A DNA stretch of 59,662 nt from Tubiluchus corallicola (taxonomy: Eukaryota > Priapulida > Priapulimorpha > Priapulimorphida > Tubiluchidae), in the NCBI GenBank assembly GCA_030141605.1, contig JAQGDQ010001143.1, forward strand, positions 1-59,662. The letters are read 5' to 3'. This document shows positions 40,148 through 54,476 of the stretch, one piece after another. Position numbers and translations under genes: made by a program. Under the pieces are notes generated by a model, which saw only the letters and a list, made by a program, of their open reading frames with translations, was not told the DNA's origin and did not search any database. Each line of letters opens with the position of its first letter. Positions within the stretch are counted from its first letter, which is position 1.

Positions 40148-40190
40148 AGCTAAACAAACTTGATTAACATTGATTACCTTACATTACTTG

Positions 40191-40862
40191 CATAATACGC
40201 TGTAGTGCACATGATTAAACACCAAGTATTAGTGCTAGCATAATACGCTGTGGTGCACATGATTAAACACCAAGTATTGGTGCTAGCATAATACGCTGTG
40301 GTGCACATGATTAAACACCAAGTATTGGTGCTAGCATAATACGCTGTGGTGCACATGATTAAACACCAAGTATTGGTGCTAGCATAATACGCTGTGGTGC
40401 ACATGATTAAACACCAAGTATTGGTGCTAGCATAATACGCTGTGGTGCACATGATTAAACACCAAGTATTGGTGCTAGCATAATACGCTGTGGTGCACAT
40501 GATTAAACACCAAGTATTGGTGCTAGCATAATACGCTGTGGTGCACATGATTAAACACCAAGTATTAGTGCTAGCATAATACGCTGTGGTGCACATGATT
40601 AAACACCAAGTATTGGTGCTAGCATAATACGCTGTGGTGCACATGATTAAACACCAAGTATTGGTGCTAGCATAATACGCTGTGGTGCACATGATTAAAC
40701 ACCAAGTATTGGTGCTAGCATAATACGCTGTGGTGCACATGATTAAACACCAAGTATTGGTGCTAGCATAATACGCTGTGGTGCACGTGATTAACATTGA
40801 TTACCTTACATTACTAGCATAATACGCTGTGGTGCACATGATTAAACACCAAGTATTGGTGC
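40191..40862. repeat. 48-bp minisatellite, 14 copies, with palindrome
   Basis: The unit starts cataatacgctgtggtgcac and ends caccaagtattggtgctag. Each unit has the perfect hairpin caccaa-gta-ttggtg. The left flank (gattaacattgattacctta) recurs at about 40791, before the last unit. A 16-residue periodic open frame on the minus strand is an artefact. Confidence 0.95.
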
Positions 40863-40869
40863 TGGTTTA

Positions 40870-41714
40870 CAGTTTATCTGTAAGAGAGTAGTTTGACATT
40901 TAAGTGATAAAGTACTGTGTTGACATAACCAAATGAAATTAACATGCATTTGTCTGACAAAACACAGAGATTATTGTACTTCAATGATAAAAAATGATGT
41001 GATAAAAGGAAAATTGGTAAATTGCTCAATTTATCTAAACTATTAAGAAAACACTTGAAAAAGCTGAGCCGTGTATGAAGAGACAAATACACACACAGGG
41101 AAACCTCAATATTTTATAATGGGTCATTCTCTACAGAACGTGCAAAACAGATGTAAAAAAATCTGCCAAATGACGGGAAAGATGTTCTTAAAATTACTCT
41201 TCCATGTTATTAATAAGGTTCCCTTGTATACAAAAAGGATACTGACAGAGCTTAAAACACTTGTAAAAATTTACTATGACCATTTTAAATTTATCTGAAT
41301 AATTACTTTTGTCATTACTGTTACAGACATGAGGTGTGCAATACAACCTATAAACATCAAGCAGTGTCATAAACCAATGGTCTTATAAAATATATTTTTC
41401 TAAATGACCTTAATAGCATGATATGTTGCCAAGTTCGTACTACTTTGACATATTTTACTTTAAAATAACCGTGTTAAATATTTGTACAGTCGTATTTTAC
41501 TGCTATTTGCTTGTTGTTTCATTTTCGCATAATTCTAATGCTACACCTAACGCTGTACAGGCTACACTGATTTGCTGAGCAAAGCAAATAAAACAATTGC
41601 ACTTATAAGCGACCCTGTGGCATATTAAGAAAAAATTGGGTTGAAATTTCTTGTCCATGGCTTCACTGTATGCATTCCTTGTTTGTGTAATTTTGCAATT
41701 TCAATTTTTTACAG
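40870..41714. other. Upstream of INPP4, no promoter recognised
   Basis: AT-rich. An acceptor-like ttttttacag at 41705-41714 suggests that the first coding exon is preceded by an untranslated exon I cannot locate. Confidence 0.45.
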
Positions 41715-41734
41715 GCTTCTCGTAGGACATAGTT

Positions 41735-41852
41735 ATGAGATACAATTCAAAAGAGATTGCTGCTTTGGCTCACCAGCCATCTCACAAATTTGACAAGGAG
41801 GGTATTCTCACTATAAAAGAGAAGCAAGATGGATTATTTAAACGTGGAGAGG
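41735..41852 (+). CDS. INPP4: INPP4 exon 1: start of PH domain
   Basis: Encodes MRYNSKEIAALAHQPSHKFD then KEGILTIKEKQDGLFKRGE. Donor G|GTGAGT, phase 1. The opening MR.N.KE...L..QP is typical of the PH-containing form. Confidence 0.9.
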
Positions 41853-44800
41853 GTGAGTGTATTTTAGTCAGTTCGCTGAATGTTAATTAGCGTGGTATGG
41901 AAAACTTGACTATATGGTGTGTATATATTTTCTTCTTTTATTATGGTCACGCTTTGAACTTATGCTCGAGTTTTGTAGCCTCAAAGCGATTTTCATACCA
42001 TGGAAGTTGTGTTGTGCGTGGATTGTCACGACTGTCTCCCGGTTGTGTGTGGATTGTCACGACTGTGTTCCCGGTTGTGTGTGGATTGTCACGACTGTGT
42101 TCCCGGTTGTGTGTGGATTGTCACGACTGTGTTCCCAGTTGTGTATGGATTGTCATGACTGTGTTCCCGGTTGTGTGTGGATTGTCACGACTGTGTACTC
42201 TGTTGTGTGTGGACTGTCACGACTGTGTTCCCGGTTGTGTGTGGATTGTCACGACTGTATTCCCAGTTGTGTGTGGATTGTCACGACTGTGTTCCCGGTT
42301 GTGTGTGGATTGTCACGACTGTGTTCCCGGTTGTGTGTGGACTGTCACGACTGTATTCCCGGTTGTGTGTGGACTGTCACGACTGTGTTCCCGGTTGTGT
42401 GTGGATTGTCACGACTGTGTTCCCGGTTGTGTGTGGACTGTCACGACTGTGTTCCCGGTTGTGTGTGGACTGTCACGACTGTGTTCCCGGTTGTGTGTGG
42501 ACTGTCACGACTGTGTTCCCGGTTGTGTGTGGACTGTCACGACTGTATTCCCGGTTGTGTGTGGATTGTCACGACTGTATTCCCAGTTGTGTGTGGATTG
42601 TCACGACTGTGTTCCCGGTTGTGTGTGGATTGTCACGACTGTGTTCCCGGTTGTGTGTGGACTGTCACGACTGTATTCCCGGTTGTGTGTGGACTGTCAG
42701 GACTGTGTTCCCTTTTGTGTGTGGACTGTCACGACTGTGTTCCCGGTTGTGTGTGGATTGTCACGACTGTGTTCCCTGTTGTGTGTGGATCGTCACGACT
42801 GTGTTGGTTATGTGGACTGTGGATTATTTTCTGAAGAGGTTGACAATGCAAGACATTTAATTCATATATGGTAGATGTTTTAGTGATATAAAAGGGTACC
42901 TAAAGTAGGTTTCAGAAAAATCACCTTAAGAAAATTATATTATTTTACTTACTACTTAAAAAATTATATTACTTTATAGCAATTTTATGCATTTATCACG
43001 CTCGCATTGAAAAGAATTTTTGTTTGTTTTCATTTTAAATCTCCCACTATACTGTTCCGATGGCGCCATTACGTGACGTCACTTACGCAAACGTAAATCA
43101 GGGGAAGAAAAGGAAATGTTAAATTATGACCCAAAAAACTTTCCATGCAAATCTGTATTACTTAACATTTTGCTTACCTGCTGGAAAGACTTATGTAACT
43201 AGAAAAGAAAATTATTAATTATTTAAAATTCTTTCACGAATTGGCAAAATGTCGCTGACTCACCCTCCAGGGTGCACCACTCATTAATCAAAAACATTTT
43301 TAATCTTATTTACATGATACCATATTTTTAAATTTTACTTAGTTAGTGACGTGTGCACCACGAATGCTCTGATTATTTTTTCAAACTTTACACAATGTTA
43401 TCTAAACTTGTTTCAATTGACTCATCGTCAAAATGGCTGCATCTAACGGTTATCGCAGGAGTTTAAATTTACAAGTTTTATACAGCATTACTGTCGATGC
43501 AAGCTCTGTATGCAAAAAGGTAGTATGTAAGTGGTATAAAATTTCAAGATGAATTTTTCAAACTTTATGTAAGTGGAGGGTTTCCTTGTGCTTTAAATGA
43601 CTTACGTTATGTCTATTTGAGTAAGTTTTGATGATGGCGGTGATTCTTATTTAGTGAAATGATCAGTTACAGTTAAAATCTTATCACACGGAAATGTGCA
43701 TTACACAACTTTCCTACATGCAAAAGCAAGGATTGAACTTAGCTCTATCACTTACCCATATTTATTTTTTATAGTTTACGTTGAAAGGTGGTGTAGACTC
43801 AGAGGGAATCTCTTCTTCAGTTTTCGCTCTAAAGATCAGGTAACAATTAGTGCACTAATTATTAGCTCACGCTGGACGCTGGTCAGTTGATGGGACATTT
43901 GTGAATAGTTGCATACATGCGATTTTCAGTTCAATTCAATTCAAAGGTTTTATTCATCTCTAATATAATATTTATAGCGCAAATACAACAAATTGTGTAA
44001 AGTATGTAGAGATGGGGTGGCGAAAGACCAGGAGGTCATAGAGTCAGCCACCCCTATATAACTTGGGAATATTATAAAGCACTGCAGACTACATGGTTAA
44101 GTGAATAAATACGTGGTTAGGTCTTAACTGTAGCAAATAAACAAAATGCAAGGCAGTTATATTATAATTATACCAATGGAAAAAAAAACAAGCAAATAAT
44201 GCAATTAAAAATTAAAACAACAACTGAACAAGTCATGAATGCAACAACAAAAATAGCAAGCAATCTGGTTAAATCATAAATGCAGCGAGTGAACTAAAAT
44301 GCAGCAAATGAACTAAAATGTAGTTAAATAATGAATGCACAACAAAAAAAACAAAAGGAAGAAAATTTGTGCAGTAAGTATTAAATGTAATAAATGAACA
44401 AAAGCAATCAGTAATCACAATGTGACAAATCAACACAAAAAGCAAGCAAAGCAGTCAATTTATAAATGCAGCTATTGAATGAAAAGCAAACACAAAAAAA
44501 GCAAATTTAAAAAGTCTTTTAAAACGTTCACTTTGAATTCTTCTGCTGCTGTATGTTAATTTCATTACACACTTCGCTTGACGCCTTTCACAATAAGTAT
44601 TAAGAATTGCTTTCGTGAAAACTATTTGGTTAACGGTCCACGTACTAAACCAACGGCATGTTTTGTACGTTTTGGCAAGTGGGAGACCCACCCACAATGC
44701 CCGGGGTCTATTTAGGATGTCCATGTAGTAAACCAACGACATGTTTTGTATTTTTTGGCAACTGGGAGACCTTCCCACAATGCCCGGTGCCTATTTAGGA

Positions 44801-46824
44801 TGATTGTAGCAGGACCAGAACTTAGTTAGTTTCATAGGCTGTAAAACTTGCATTATATATACATCCTTGTTGAGCAAAAGAAAGAACCGGAAGCAGTGTG
44901 GATGAAGAAACTACCCGGACGTACCTTCTAGTAGAGAACCACTCACTTACTCCCCAAGCTTCGTGTTGCTTAAACTTCGACTTTAACTTTCTCAGTTACT
45001 AACATAACTCGTCTTCATTATCATTAAACTCATTATCGTTGATTTCTTAGCGGTAATTTATTGTAAAAAAAAATGTAGTACACCGAAGAAACAGAAGTAC
45101 GCGTTTACTTGTGCATTTTTGTTAGTGTTCCCCATTATATACTTATATATACAAATCCTTGTTGAGCAACAGAAACAACCTGAAGTAGTATGGGTCGTAC
45201 TTCATCACTAACACTGGCCCTAGACTTTGGAATAACATCAACGAATAGATAAAAAATTCTTTATCTATAAATAACTTCAAAAGAAATCTTAAAAGTGAAA
45301 TCTTTTTCTAATTATACAGAATAAACCAGTTTGATTAATTACCCTGCTGTCCCTGTCGGAATAATCGCGTTGCTGGCTATGTCAATTTTTACACTTCTAT
45401 AGTTCACGTTACTTCACACAGATACCATCATATCTTTCTCCTTCTTTCTATTCTCTATCAACCTTTCCTTTCTATTCCTTTACTGCTCTTTTCTACTACA
45501 CTCAGTCCACATTCATTACTTCATACAGATACCATCACATCTTTCTCTTTCTTTCTATTCTCTATTAACCTTTCTTTCTACTCCTTTACTGCTCTTTTCT
45601 ACTACACTCAGTCCACATTCATTACTTCATACAGATACCATCACATCTTTCTCCTTCTTTCTATTCTCTATTAACCTTTCTTTCTACTCCTTTACTGCTC
45701 TTTTCTACTACACTCAGTCCACATTCATTACTTCATACAGATACCATCACATCTTTCTCCTTCTTTCTATTCTCTATTAACCTTTCTCTTCTACTCCTTT
45801 ACTGCTCTTTTCTACTACACTCAATCCACATTCATTACTTCATACAGATACCATCACATCTTTCTCTTTCTTTCTATTCTCTATTAACCTTTCTTTCTAC
45901 TCCTTTACTGCTCTTTTCTACTACACTCAATCCACATTCATTACTTCATACAGATACCATCACATCTTTCTCTTTCTTTCTATTCTCTATTAACCTTTCT
46001 TTCTACTCCTTTACTGCTCTTTTCTACTACACTCAATCCACATTCATTACTTCATACAGATACCATCACATCTTTCTCTTTCTTTCTATTCTCTATTAAC
46101 CTTTCTCTTCTACTCCTTTACTGCTCTTTTCTACTACACTCAGTCCACATTCATTACTTCATACAGATACCATCACATCTTTCTCCTTCTTTCTATTCTC
46201 TATTAACCTTTCTTTCTACTCCTTTACTGCTCTTTTCTACTACACTCAGTCCACATTCATTACTTCATACAGATACCATCACATCTTTCTCTTTCTTTCT
46301 ATTCTCTATTAACCTTTCTTTCTACTCCTTTACTGCTCTTTTCTACTACACTCAATCCACATTCATTACTTCATACAGATACCATCACATCTTTCTCCTT
46401 CTTTCTATTCTCTATTAACCTTTCCTTCTACTCCTTTACTGCTCTTTTCTACTACACTCAGTCCACATTCATTACTTCATACAGATACCATCACATCTTT
46501 CTCCTTCTTTCTATTCTCTATTAACCTTTCTTTCTACTCCTTTACTGCTCTTTTCTACTACACTCAGTCCACATTCATTACTTCATACAGATACCATCAC
46601 ATCTTTCTCCTTCTTTCTATTCTCTATTAACCTTTCTTTCTACTCCTTTACTGCTCTTTTCTACTACACTCAGTCCACATTCATTTGGGGTGCTCTAAAC
46701 AAGTAATTACTTCTTGAGTACCCCACGGGTCATTTGCGGCTTGGCATCTTGTGTACATAATAATAAATATGTTATTAAATACTTTTATGTACAATGCTGT
46801 AATGATCGTTGTGGATATATTTAA

Positions 46825-46856
<32 letters not shown>

Positions 46857-49800
46857 AAATAAATGCGCAGTGAAACTACGCAGAGGTACGTTCTAGTAGA
46901 GAACCGCTCACTCGTTCCTCAGATTTGGCATTGCTTAAGTTTAGACTAAGCTACTCAGTTACTGACATGATGTGTCTTTAGGTATGTCTGTTATTGTTGT
47001 CTTCGCAGCAGTACTTTATTGTAAGACCTGTGTTATTTGTTTACTTGTGTGTTTTTGTTAGTTTTCAGAGCCGCACTCAACTTACGTGCTTGAAAACTTT
47101 ACAGTTGAACTGGATCACGTTGATCAGATGCCTGGTTCATTCGTACTGAGTAAGTGAATTCTCTCTGGTTTTTTCATAGTTAGTGCTACCATAGATTTCT
47201 GCTTTTGCTGTTACAGTTTGACATGTTATGCAGAACTACATTTTCTTCATAAATGCATGAAAATTTTGACAGTTTGTTACATTTTAATGTTCCTAAGCTA
47301 ATTTCTTTAGTTTATTACTAGGCATGTCTTTTTTTCCGGTTTCACAAAATTAATAAAGAATTTTAACCTCCATCTGGAATTGAACCGCAAATCTTCAGCC
47401 GATTAGAGACCATGAACACACCAAACGATGTACCAATGTATTGTCGTTAAAATTCTGTGTGGGAGTTTATGTTTAGATTGGCTCTGGTTTAAAGGATTTC
47501 TATTACTGATTAATTTTGCGAGCTATTAAGCTGATGTTTTGATACGTTGGTTTCTTTTTAGGGTTATTAAGTGCACAATAATTTTCAAAACATGTAAATG
47601 TCGGTAACAGTGTCCTAGGAATTTCTGTTATGGGGTGGTGTATATAAAAGTAATCTGGAAGCTTTACAAATTACCCGGAACAAAATTTTCAAACTAATAT
47701 ATCATGTAAGGTATGACCATCCCACAAATATAATTTATTTGTCTGTTAAAACTCTTAAAGTGAAAGAAATATATGACATGTATTTTCTTCATTTCATGTA
47801 TCATAATTCACTACTTCCACCAACTTTTCAGTCATACTTTAGTCCAGTTTCAAATCAACATGATCATTACACAAGATATTCAGTCGAAAACCATGTACTC
47901 CCTCTTCCAAAAACAAATATAATGAAACAGTCATCAAAATATAATGCTATTAAAATATGGTCATCAATTCCACGTGAAATGAAAACTCTTAATCTTTATC
48001 AATTTAAAAAAGCATCAAAGAATTACTTACTACAACGGTATAATTAACTCACAATTTTACTCATCCTGATCTTAAGTTACTAACAAAACTTATTTTGTTC
48101 TAATGTATGCTGTAACTGATGAAAATGTAATGTTAATTGTCAATTGTTCCACTTATCTGGAGGAGGACTCGAAAGCTCAATGCTCTTTCCTCCTCCTCAC
48201 AGTAACTCGCATAGTTTATTTTTTTTCAATGTTATATCAATTTATATGTATGTTTGAGTTGCTGTGGAATAAATTCATAATTCAAATTCATAATTCTGTA
48301 GAATTTTATTTGTAGTTTTTGAAGGTGACAGCAACGTTGTGCGATTAGCTGCTCCTACCGAATCTGAACGTGATTCGTGGATGGAAGCGCTTCACATGGC
48401 TAGCTACGAATGTATGAAATGTCAATTAGTCAGCCTTGCAGAGCAAATTGATGCTAAAACAAAAGCTATTGAGCATCTACAGGCTCAGTCCGAACCTTCT
48501 TCACCTAGCTGTGATAGCAGTGGTACGTTTTATATTGTTTTACTTTCTTAAATGACCTACAGATGTCGCCTCTTAATAAAACCATTCCCGAATCAGCAAT
48601 AAGTTTTCTTAATGTGATAGCAGTGGTACGTTTTATATTGTTTTACTTTCTTAAATGACCTACAGATGTCGCCTCTTAATAAAACCATTCCCGAATCAGC
48701 AATAAGTTTTCTTAATGTGATAGCAGTGGTACGTTTTATACTGTTTTACTTTCTTAAATGACATGTAGATGTCGCCTCTTAATAAAACCATTCCCGAATC
48801 AGCAATAAGTTTTCTTAATGTGATAGCAGTGGTACGTTTTATATTGTTTTACTTTCTTAAATGACATGTAGATGTCGCCTCTTAATAAAACCACCACAGA
48901 ATCAGCAATAAGTTTTCTTAATGTGATAGCAGTGGTACGTTTTATATTGTTTTACTTTCTTAAATGACATGTAGATGTCGCCTCTTAATAAAACCACCAC
49001 AGAATCAGCAATAAGTTTTCTTAATGTGATAGCAGTGGTACGTTTTATATTGTTTTACTTTCTTAAATGACATGTAGATGTCGCCTCTTAATAAAACCAC
49101 CACAGCATCAGCAATAAGTTTTCTTAATGTGTTAGCAATGGTACGTTTTATATTGTTTTACTTTCTTAAATGACATATAGATGTCGCCTCTTAATAAAAC
49201 CACCACAGAACCAGCAATAAGTTTTCTTAATGTGATAGCAGTGGTATGTTTTATATTGTTTTACTTTCTTAAATGACATGTAGATGTCGCCTCTTAATAA
49301 AACCACCACAGCATCAGCAATAAGTTTTCTTAATGTGATAGCAGTGGTATGTTTTATATTGTTTTACTTTCTTAAATGACATATAGATGTCGCCTCTTAA
49401 TAAAACCACCACGGAATGAGCAATAAGTTTTCTTAATGTGATAGCAGTGGTATGTTTTATATTGTTTTACTTTCTTAAATGACATATAGATGTCGCCTCT
49501 TAATAAAACCACCACGGAATGAGCAATAAGTTTTCTTAATGTGATAGCAGTGGTATGTTTTATATTGTTTTACTTTCTTAAATGACATGTAGATGTCGCC
49601 TCTTAATAAAACCACCACGGAATTAGCAATAAGTTTTCTTAATGTGATAGCAGTGGTACGTTTTATATTGTTTTACTTTCTTAAATGACATATAGATGTC
49701 GCCTCTTAATAAAACCACCACGGAATTAGCAATAAGTTTTCTTAATGTGATAGTAGTGGTACGTTTTATACTGTTTTACTTTCTTAAATGACATATAGAT

Positions 49801-50785
49801 GTCGCCTCTTAATAAAACCACCACGGAATTAGCAATAAGTTTTCTTAATGTGATAGTAGTGGTGCGTTTTATACTGTTTTACTTTCTTAAATGACATATA
49901 GATGTCGCCTCTTAATAAAACCACCACGGAATTAGCAATAAGTTTTCTTAATGTGATAGTAGTGGTACGTTTTATACTGTTTTACTTTCTTAAATGACAT
50001 ATAGATGTCGCCTCTTAATAAAACCACCACGGAACCAGCAATAAGTTTTCGTAATAAATGACAGTTTTATTATGCAGTGGCCCATTGCAAGCGCGTGTAT
50101 TTGGAAAAGTACAGTACATAAACGCTTCATCCTAATTAACATTATGGTTATTAAACATGGGGCAGTTGGATCACTTGTTTGCATACACGATGACTCAAGC
50201 GTAAAACAGTGATTCAAGTTCATTCAAAATGTTCTTTAGTAGGTGCACATGCTCAGCGGTTGTGACGAAACAATCAAATTGTTTTAATGCAACTTTGGTT
50301 AAGTAGTGGTGAATCTAGCAAATGGGACTTAAATTTATCTTAGTATATTGGACAAATGGACAAATTTCAAAAATTCATTTTTACTTTTTCATTTTGCTGT
50401 TGCCTTTGTCACCAAGTACCCAAAAGTGAGGTCCTATTAAATATGGCAACCTGGTTTTGCTAACCAAATTTTCTTAACAATACTTTCTGTGGGGGTAATT
50501 ACGCACCTTTCTTAAACGATTCTAAAATGCGGCTGCTTTTATTACCTGTATTCTTGTTAAGCGGTGATTATGCTATCAGTAAGTTTACCGCATCCTTTTT
50601 ACAAGAACAGATAGATAGATTTATTTTCGTTACTGTGACCTGTTTGATCACAAGTTGTAGTATTGTGATCTTTGAGCACTTCTGTTCATTATATTTTGTA
50701 TACAGTTTAGCGCATAGCAAATGGCACATGTTATTGGTTGTGGTGCAAAATGGAACTTTATTCATTATCAATGATAATTTTCAAA

Positions 50786-50818
<33 letters not shown>

Positions 50819-53800
50819 AATAATAATAATAATAATAACAACAACAACAGCAACAGCAACAACAACAACAACAACAACAACAGCAACAGAAACACCCATT
50901 TGGATCGAGCCATTTAACAGCAGTCATTTTCAGGACAGGAATAAATTAACAGGAACAACAACAACAACAATAACACTAACACTAACAACAGCAGCAACAA
51001 CAACAACAACAACAATAATAATAATAATAATAATAATAATCTTTGTTTAAAGTCGGCTTTTGGTCAACAATTAACATTAGCTCAAAGAGCTATTATCGCC
51101 GACTGTAAATAACAACCTACAACTACATAACAGAGACTATTATTACCTCACTTTTACCCTAAATACCAAAGTTTTCCAATTTTGTACAGCATATTTTCGA
51201 AGATCGGCCAAGCGCAGCATTGAATCTGCACCGACTCTGATGTAAGTATGTCTCATTCCCTATTACAGCATAAGCGTGGCATTAAGTTTTTGCAGATGAA
51301 AGTGATTACGTCATGGAACCTCTATTTGAGATGTGCCTGTCTTGTGATAACCTGAAGTGTTCAAGCGACGGCCGTCCACCCAACTCCATAGTGAAAGTCA
51401 GTATGATTACACCCCCAGAGCTGTACTGGCGTCGTCACGGGCAGACCGAGGTTATAGAGGTAGTAGATCTTTCCTTGCTTTACATTCAGTGTTGCTGTAG
51501 ATTTAAACCTCGTTGATCTTTTTTATACGTAAATTATTAACAAACATTGCTGCTCAACTAGTATAATTATCAATTTTGTTGCTGTTATGGGTTTTTTTTT
51601 ACATTTTCTGTAATCTTAATCCTGGTCATTTTTAGTGAGCTAAGAAGCTGCAAACAGCGAATATGGGGGTGATGGTCAAATGTGTTTTTGCATGTCATAT
51701 ATGAACAATGTTTATTGCTGTGTGGATAAATATGCAGATACTTCTTATAACCATTTACCATTTGTGTGAACGAATCGTCAGGTATCATGCAGGGATGAGA
51801 ATTTTCCGCGGATACGCGGAATTCCGAGTTTTTGGAAGACCAGTAGTGCCATTTTTGTAAATCGCGTAATTCGTTGAGAAAATTTTTACGAAAACCAGTA
51901 CATTATTTCACAAGCTGACCGCTAGTTGGCAGGACGTCACTTTGTTTACATCACGTACATCATTGTAACCACGTGTGTATATCTATGTATAAAAATGTAG
52001 AATCAATTATGCGGAGTTATTTGAGTCAATTGCAGACAGTTTTTATATACTTTTGCATAGGAGCGGCCAGCACTTAGGCATTTTTGAGACAATTAGGTAT
52101 CATGTATCCTTGATAGTTGAGTATTTTAAATTATGCATGAAACAATGTAATTGATATTTTAAGTCCACTTAGAGGCTCTCTATGGTCACAAAATTGCAAT
52201 TTGTTGCTTCGCCCCCTTGAACCCCCATGGGGGCATACGCGGCCCCCAAACCCCCTAGCCTGTTTCAGAGTTTTTTGCAATTTGTCATTCTCATCCCTAA
52301 TCATGTTTTTAACAATGTAATATACTTTGCTTAGTGGTCTACTCACCTGATACAAACATATATTAATAAAATTAGATGATTACAATTTTAATTGAAATCG
52401 AATACATGCATTATAAACTAACATTGTGTGTTGGTTTCATTTTTTTATGCGTAGAAAAAGTGCCATGGCAAAATATGGAGTAAAAACAGTCAGTAATGCT
52501 TAACAAATTCATATCTTTTGACACCTACTAAAATAAGCTGTGCACTTGTAAATTTTCAACATTTTTTGATCTGTACCGTTTTCTATGGACGTACATTTCT
52601 TTTACAGAATAGTAGTAACCCAGTGTTTCTGACGGCTGTTTCGTTCCCTCGAACATCTGGTGTTAGTTTATACTCTAGAATACGCTTGTCCGTGTACGAT
52701 GTGAGAGAGAGAATGACTGGAACGGTAATATCTTTTTGAAATGCTACCTGAATTTTTCAAATTTTTATTTTGCGTTAACTATCAGTGTACATTTAGTGCT
52801 TATTCAACTTGCCTACTTTTTATTTGTACACGGTGTCAAGAAATGATACATTGGCTAGGCTAAAAAGTTGACACAACTAGATATGATTGTTTTTTAATAG
52901 TTTTTTCTAATGATTTTTCTAATGTTTTATTTTTTTTTATTTTTATCACTTATCCTCATGAGGAAATGTGGTTATTCTAGCAATGAATGATAAATTCTGT
53001 CTCAGTGAAAAACTGCTGTGATTATGCCCTTGTTAATTAATGATCATCAGAGCAGATATTAAAAGGTGCATTCGTTATTTCTACACAAGATGCTCGGTCA
53101 ATTGCTTGGCGCCGTGTAGTTTATTTAAAAATCTATTCAAGTCAATTACTAAGTCAGGGGTGTGCAAATTGCGGCCAGCCGAGAGAATTTGTGCGGCCCG
53201 CGAAGAGATTTGTCAACCTAATGAAAGTGCGGCCTGGGCGATTAATTGAGTGTATCCAGCTGAAGTCCGTGCCACGATCCCTAAGATAGCGCGGGTAGTT
53301 TTTTCTACTAGATCGGATGCCATTAACCCTTACAAGACGGTTGTAGCTTAATGTCACTGTACTACACAGACTGTAATATGCATTGTAATGAAATTACCAC
53401 TATCTGTCCTGAAAGTAGAAATATATGGTTTGTAATATAAATTTTAATAACTTCTAAAATAGTTTCTTGAGTGTAGTAGTAATAATGTACGCGGGTCGGA
53501 TGCAAAAAAATCGTTATTAGGCCTTTGTGTATTTGGCTCCTTGATCAAACTGCTTGTGGCCCGCAGGAATTGCGGGAAAGTTTAATGTGGCCCGGCTAGT
53601 CAGATAACTTGCATACCCCTGTACTAAGTGTACATTTGTAATTAGGCAAAATTAATCAGAGTGCATTGTGTATTACAGAAAATTGTTACAAATTCAGGAC
53701 ATTTTGTGTATATTCATAGACTCTTTCTTTATTTACATGAAATGTCTAAAAAGCAATTTAAGGGTGAAGCAATTTGAAATACATTTCACAAAGACAAAAC

Positions 53801-54409
53801 TTCGTAAACTTTCAGTCACTCACTAACACAGTTTTTTTCAACTTTGCTGTCTGTTGTAGGTATTTTCAAGCTCGACTGATTGGATAGTGTTGGTTTCACT
53901 TTTGTTTTAAAATAGGTTCTCTTATCCTGAGTAATGTAATTTTTTAAATACTTATTATATTATATTGTATTGAATATATAATATGTAATACATCAGTTTT
54001 TTTATCAGAAGAATCACACGGACATGTTTAGGATTGTTCAATCATGGCAGAGGCCTGCACTCTACTTAATGCCGTTATAGTTATCTAATGAATTCATGAA
54101 GTTTAAACTCAGCAACTCACTGTGTTTTTAGATGACGTTACTTGGTGAGACAATAATCACTGTATCTGGGCTGGTGAAAGCTGAAGAACACAAACTTCGT
54201 CTTTCTCTGTCGTAAGTACTCTCTGTCCTTCTGCTCTTTCGGGTACGAAACTTGACCGCGTTTATTACAGATTACACAAAGTTGATTGCCGTGAGCTTTA
54301 CACAGTGTTGAAACTTTTTAAAGCTTTTATAATTTCTAAACCTGTTATAAATTTTTATAATTTCGAGTTAAATGAGCTGTATGAACCACCAAACAAAGAC
54401 TCCCATTAC

Positions 54410-54476
<67 letters not shown>

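Noticed and set aside
40174-40797. 207-codon Cys/Tyr-rich repeat frame on the minus strand
   Set aside because: Product of the 48-bp minisatellite (16 codons per unit).
47739-48047. Small host gene of 102 codons
   Set aside because: The sequence is the C-terminal end of a CR1/L2-like LINE protein.
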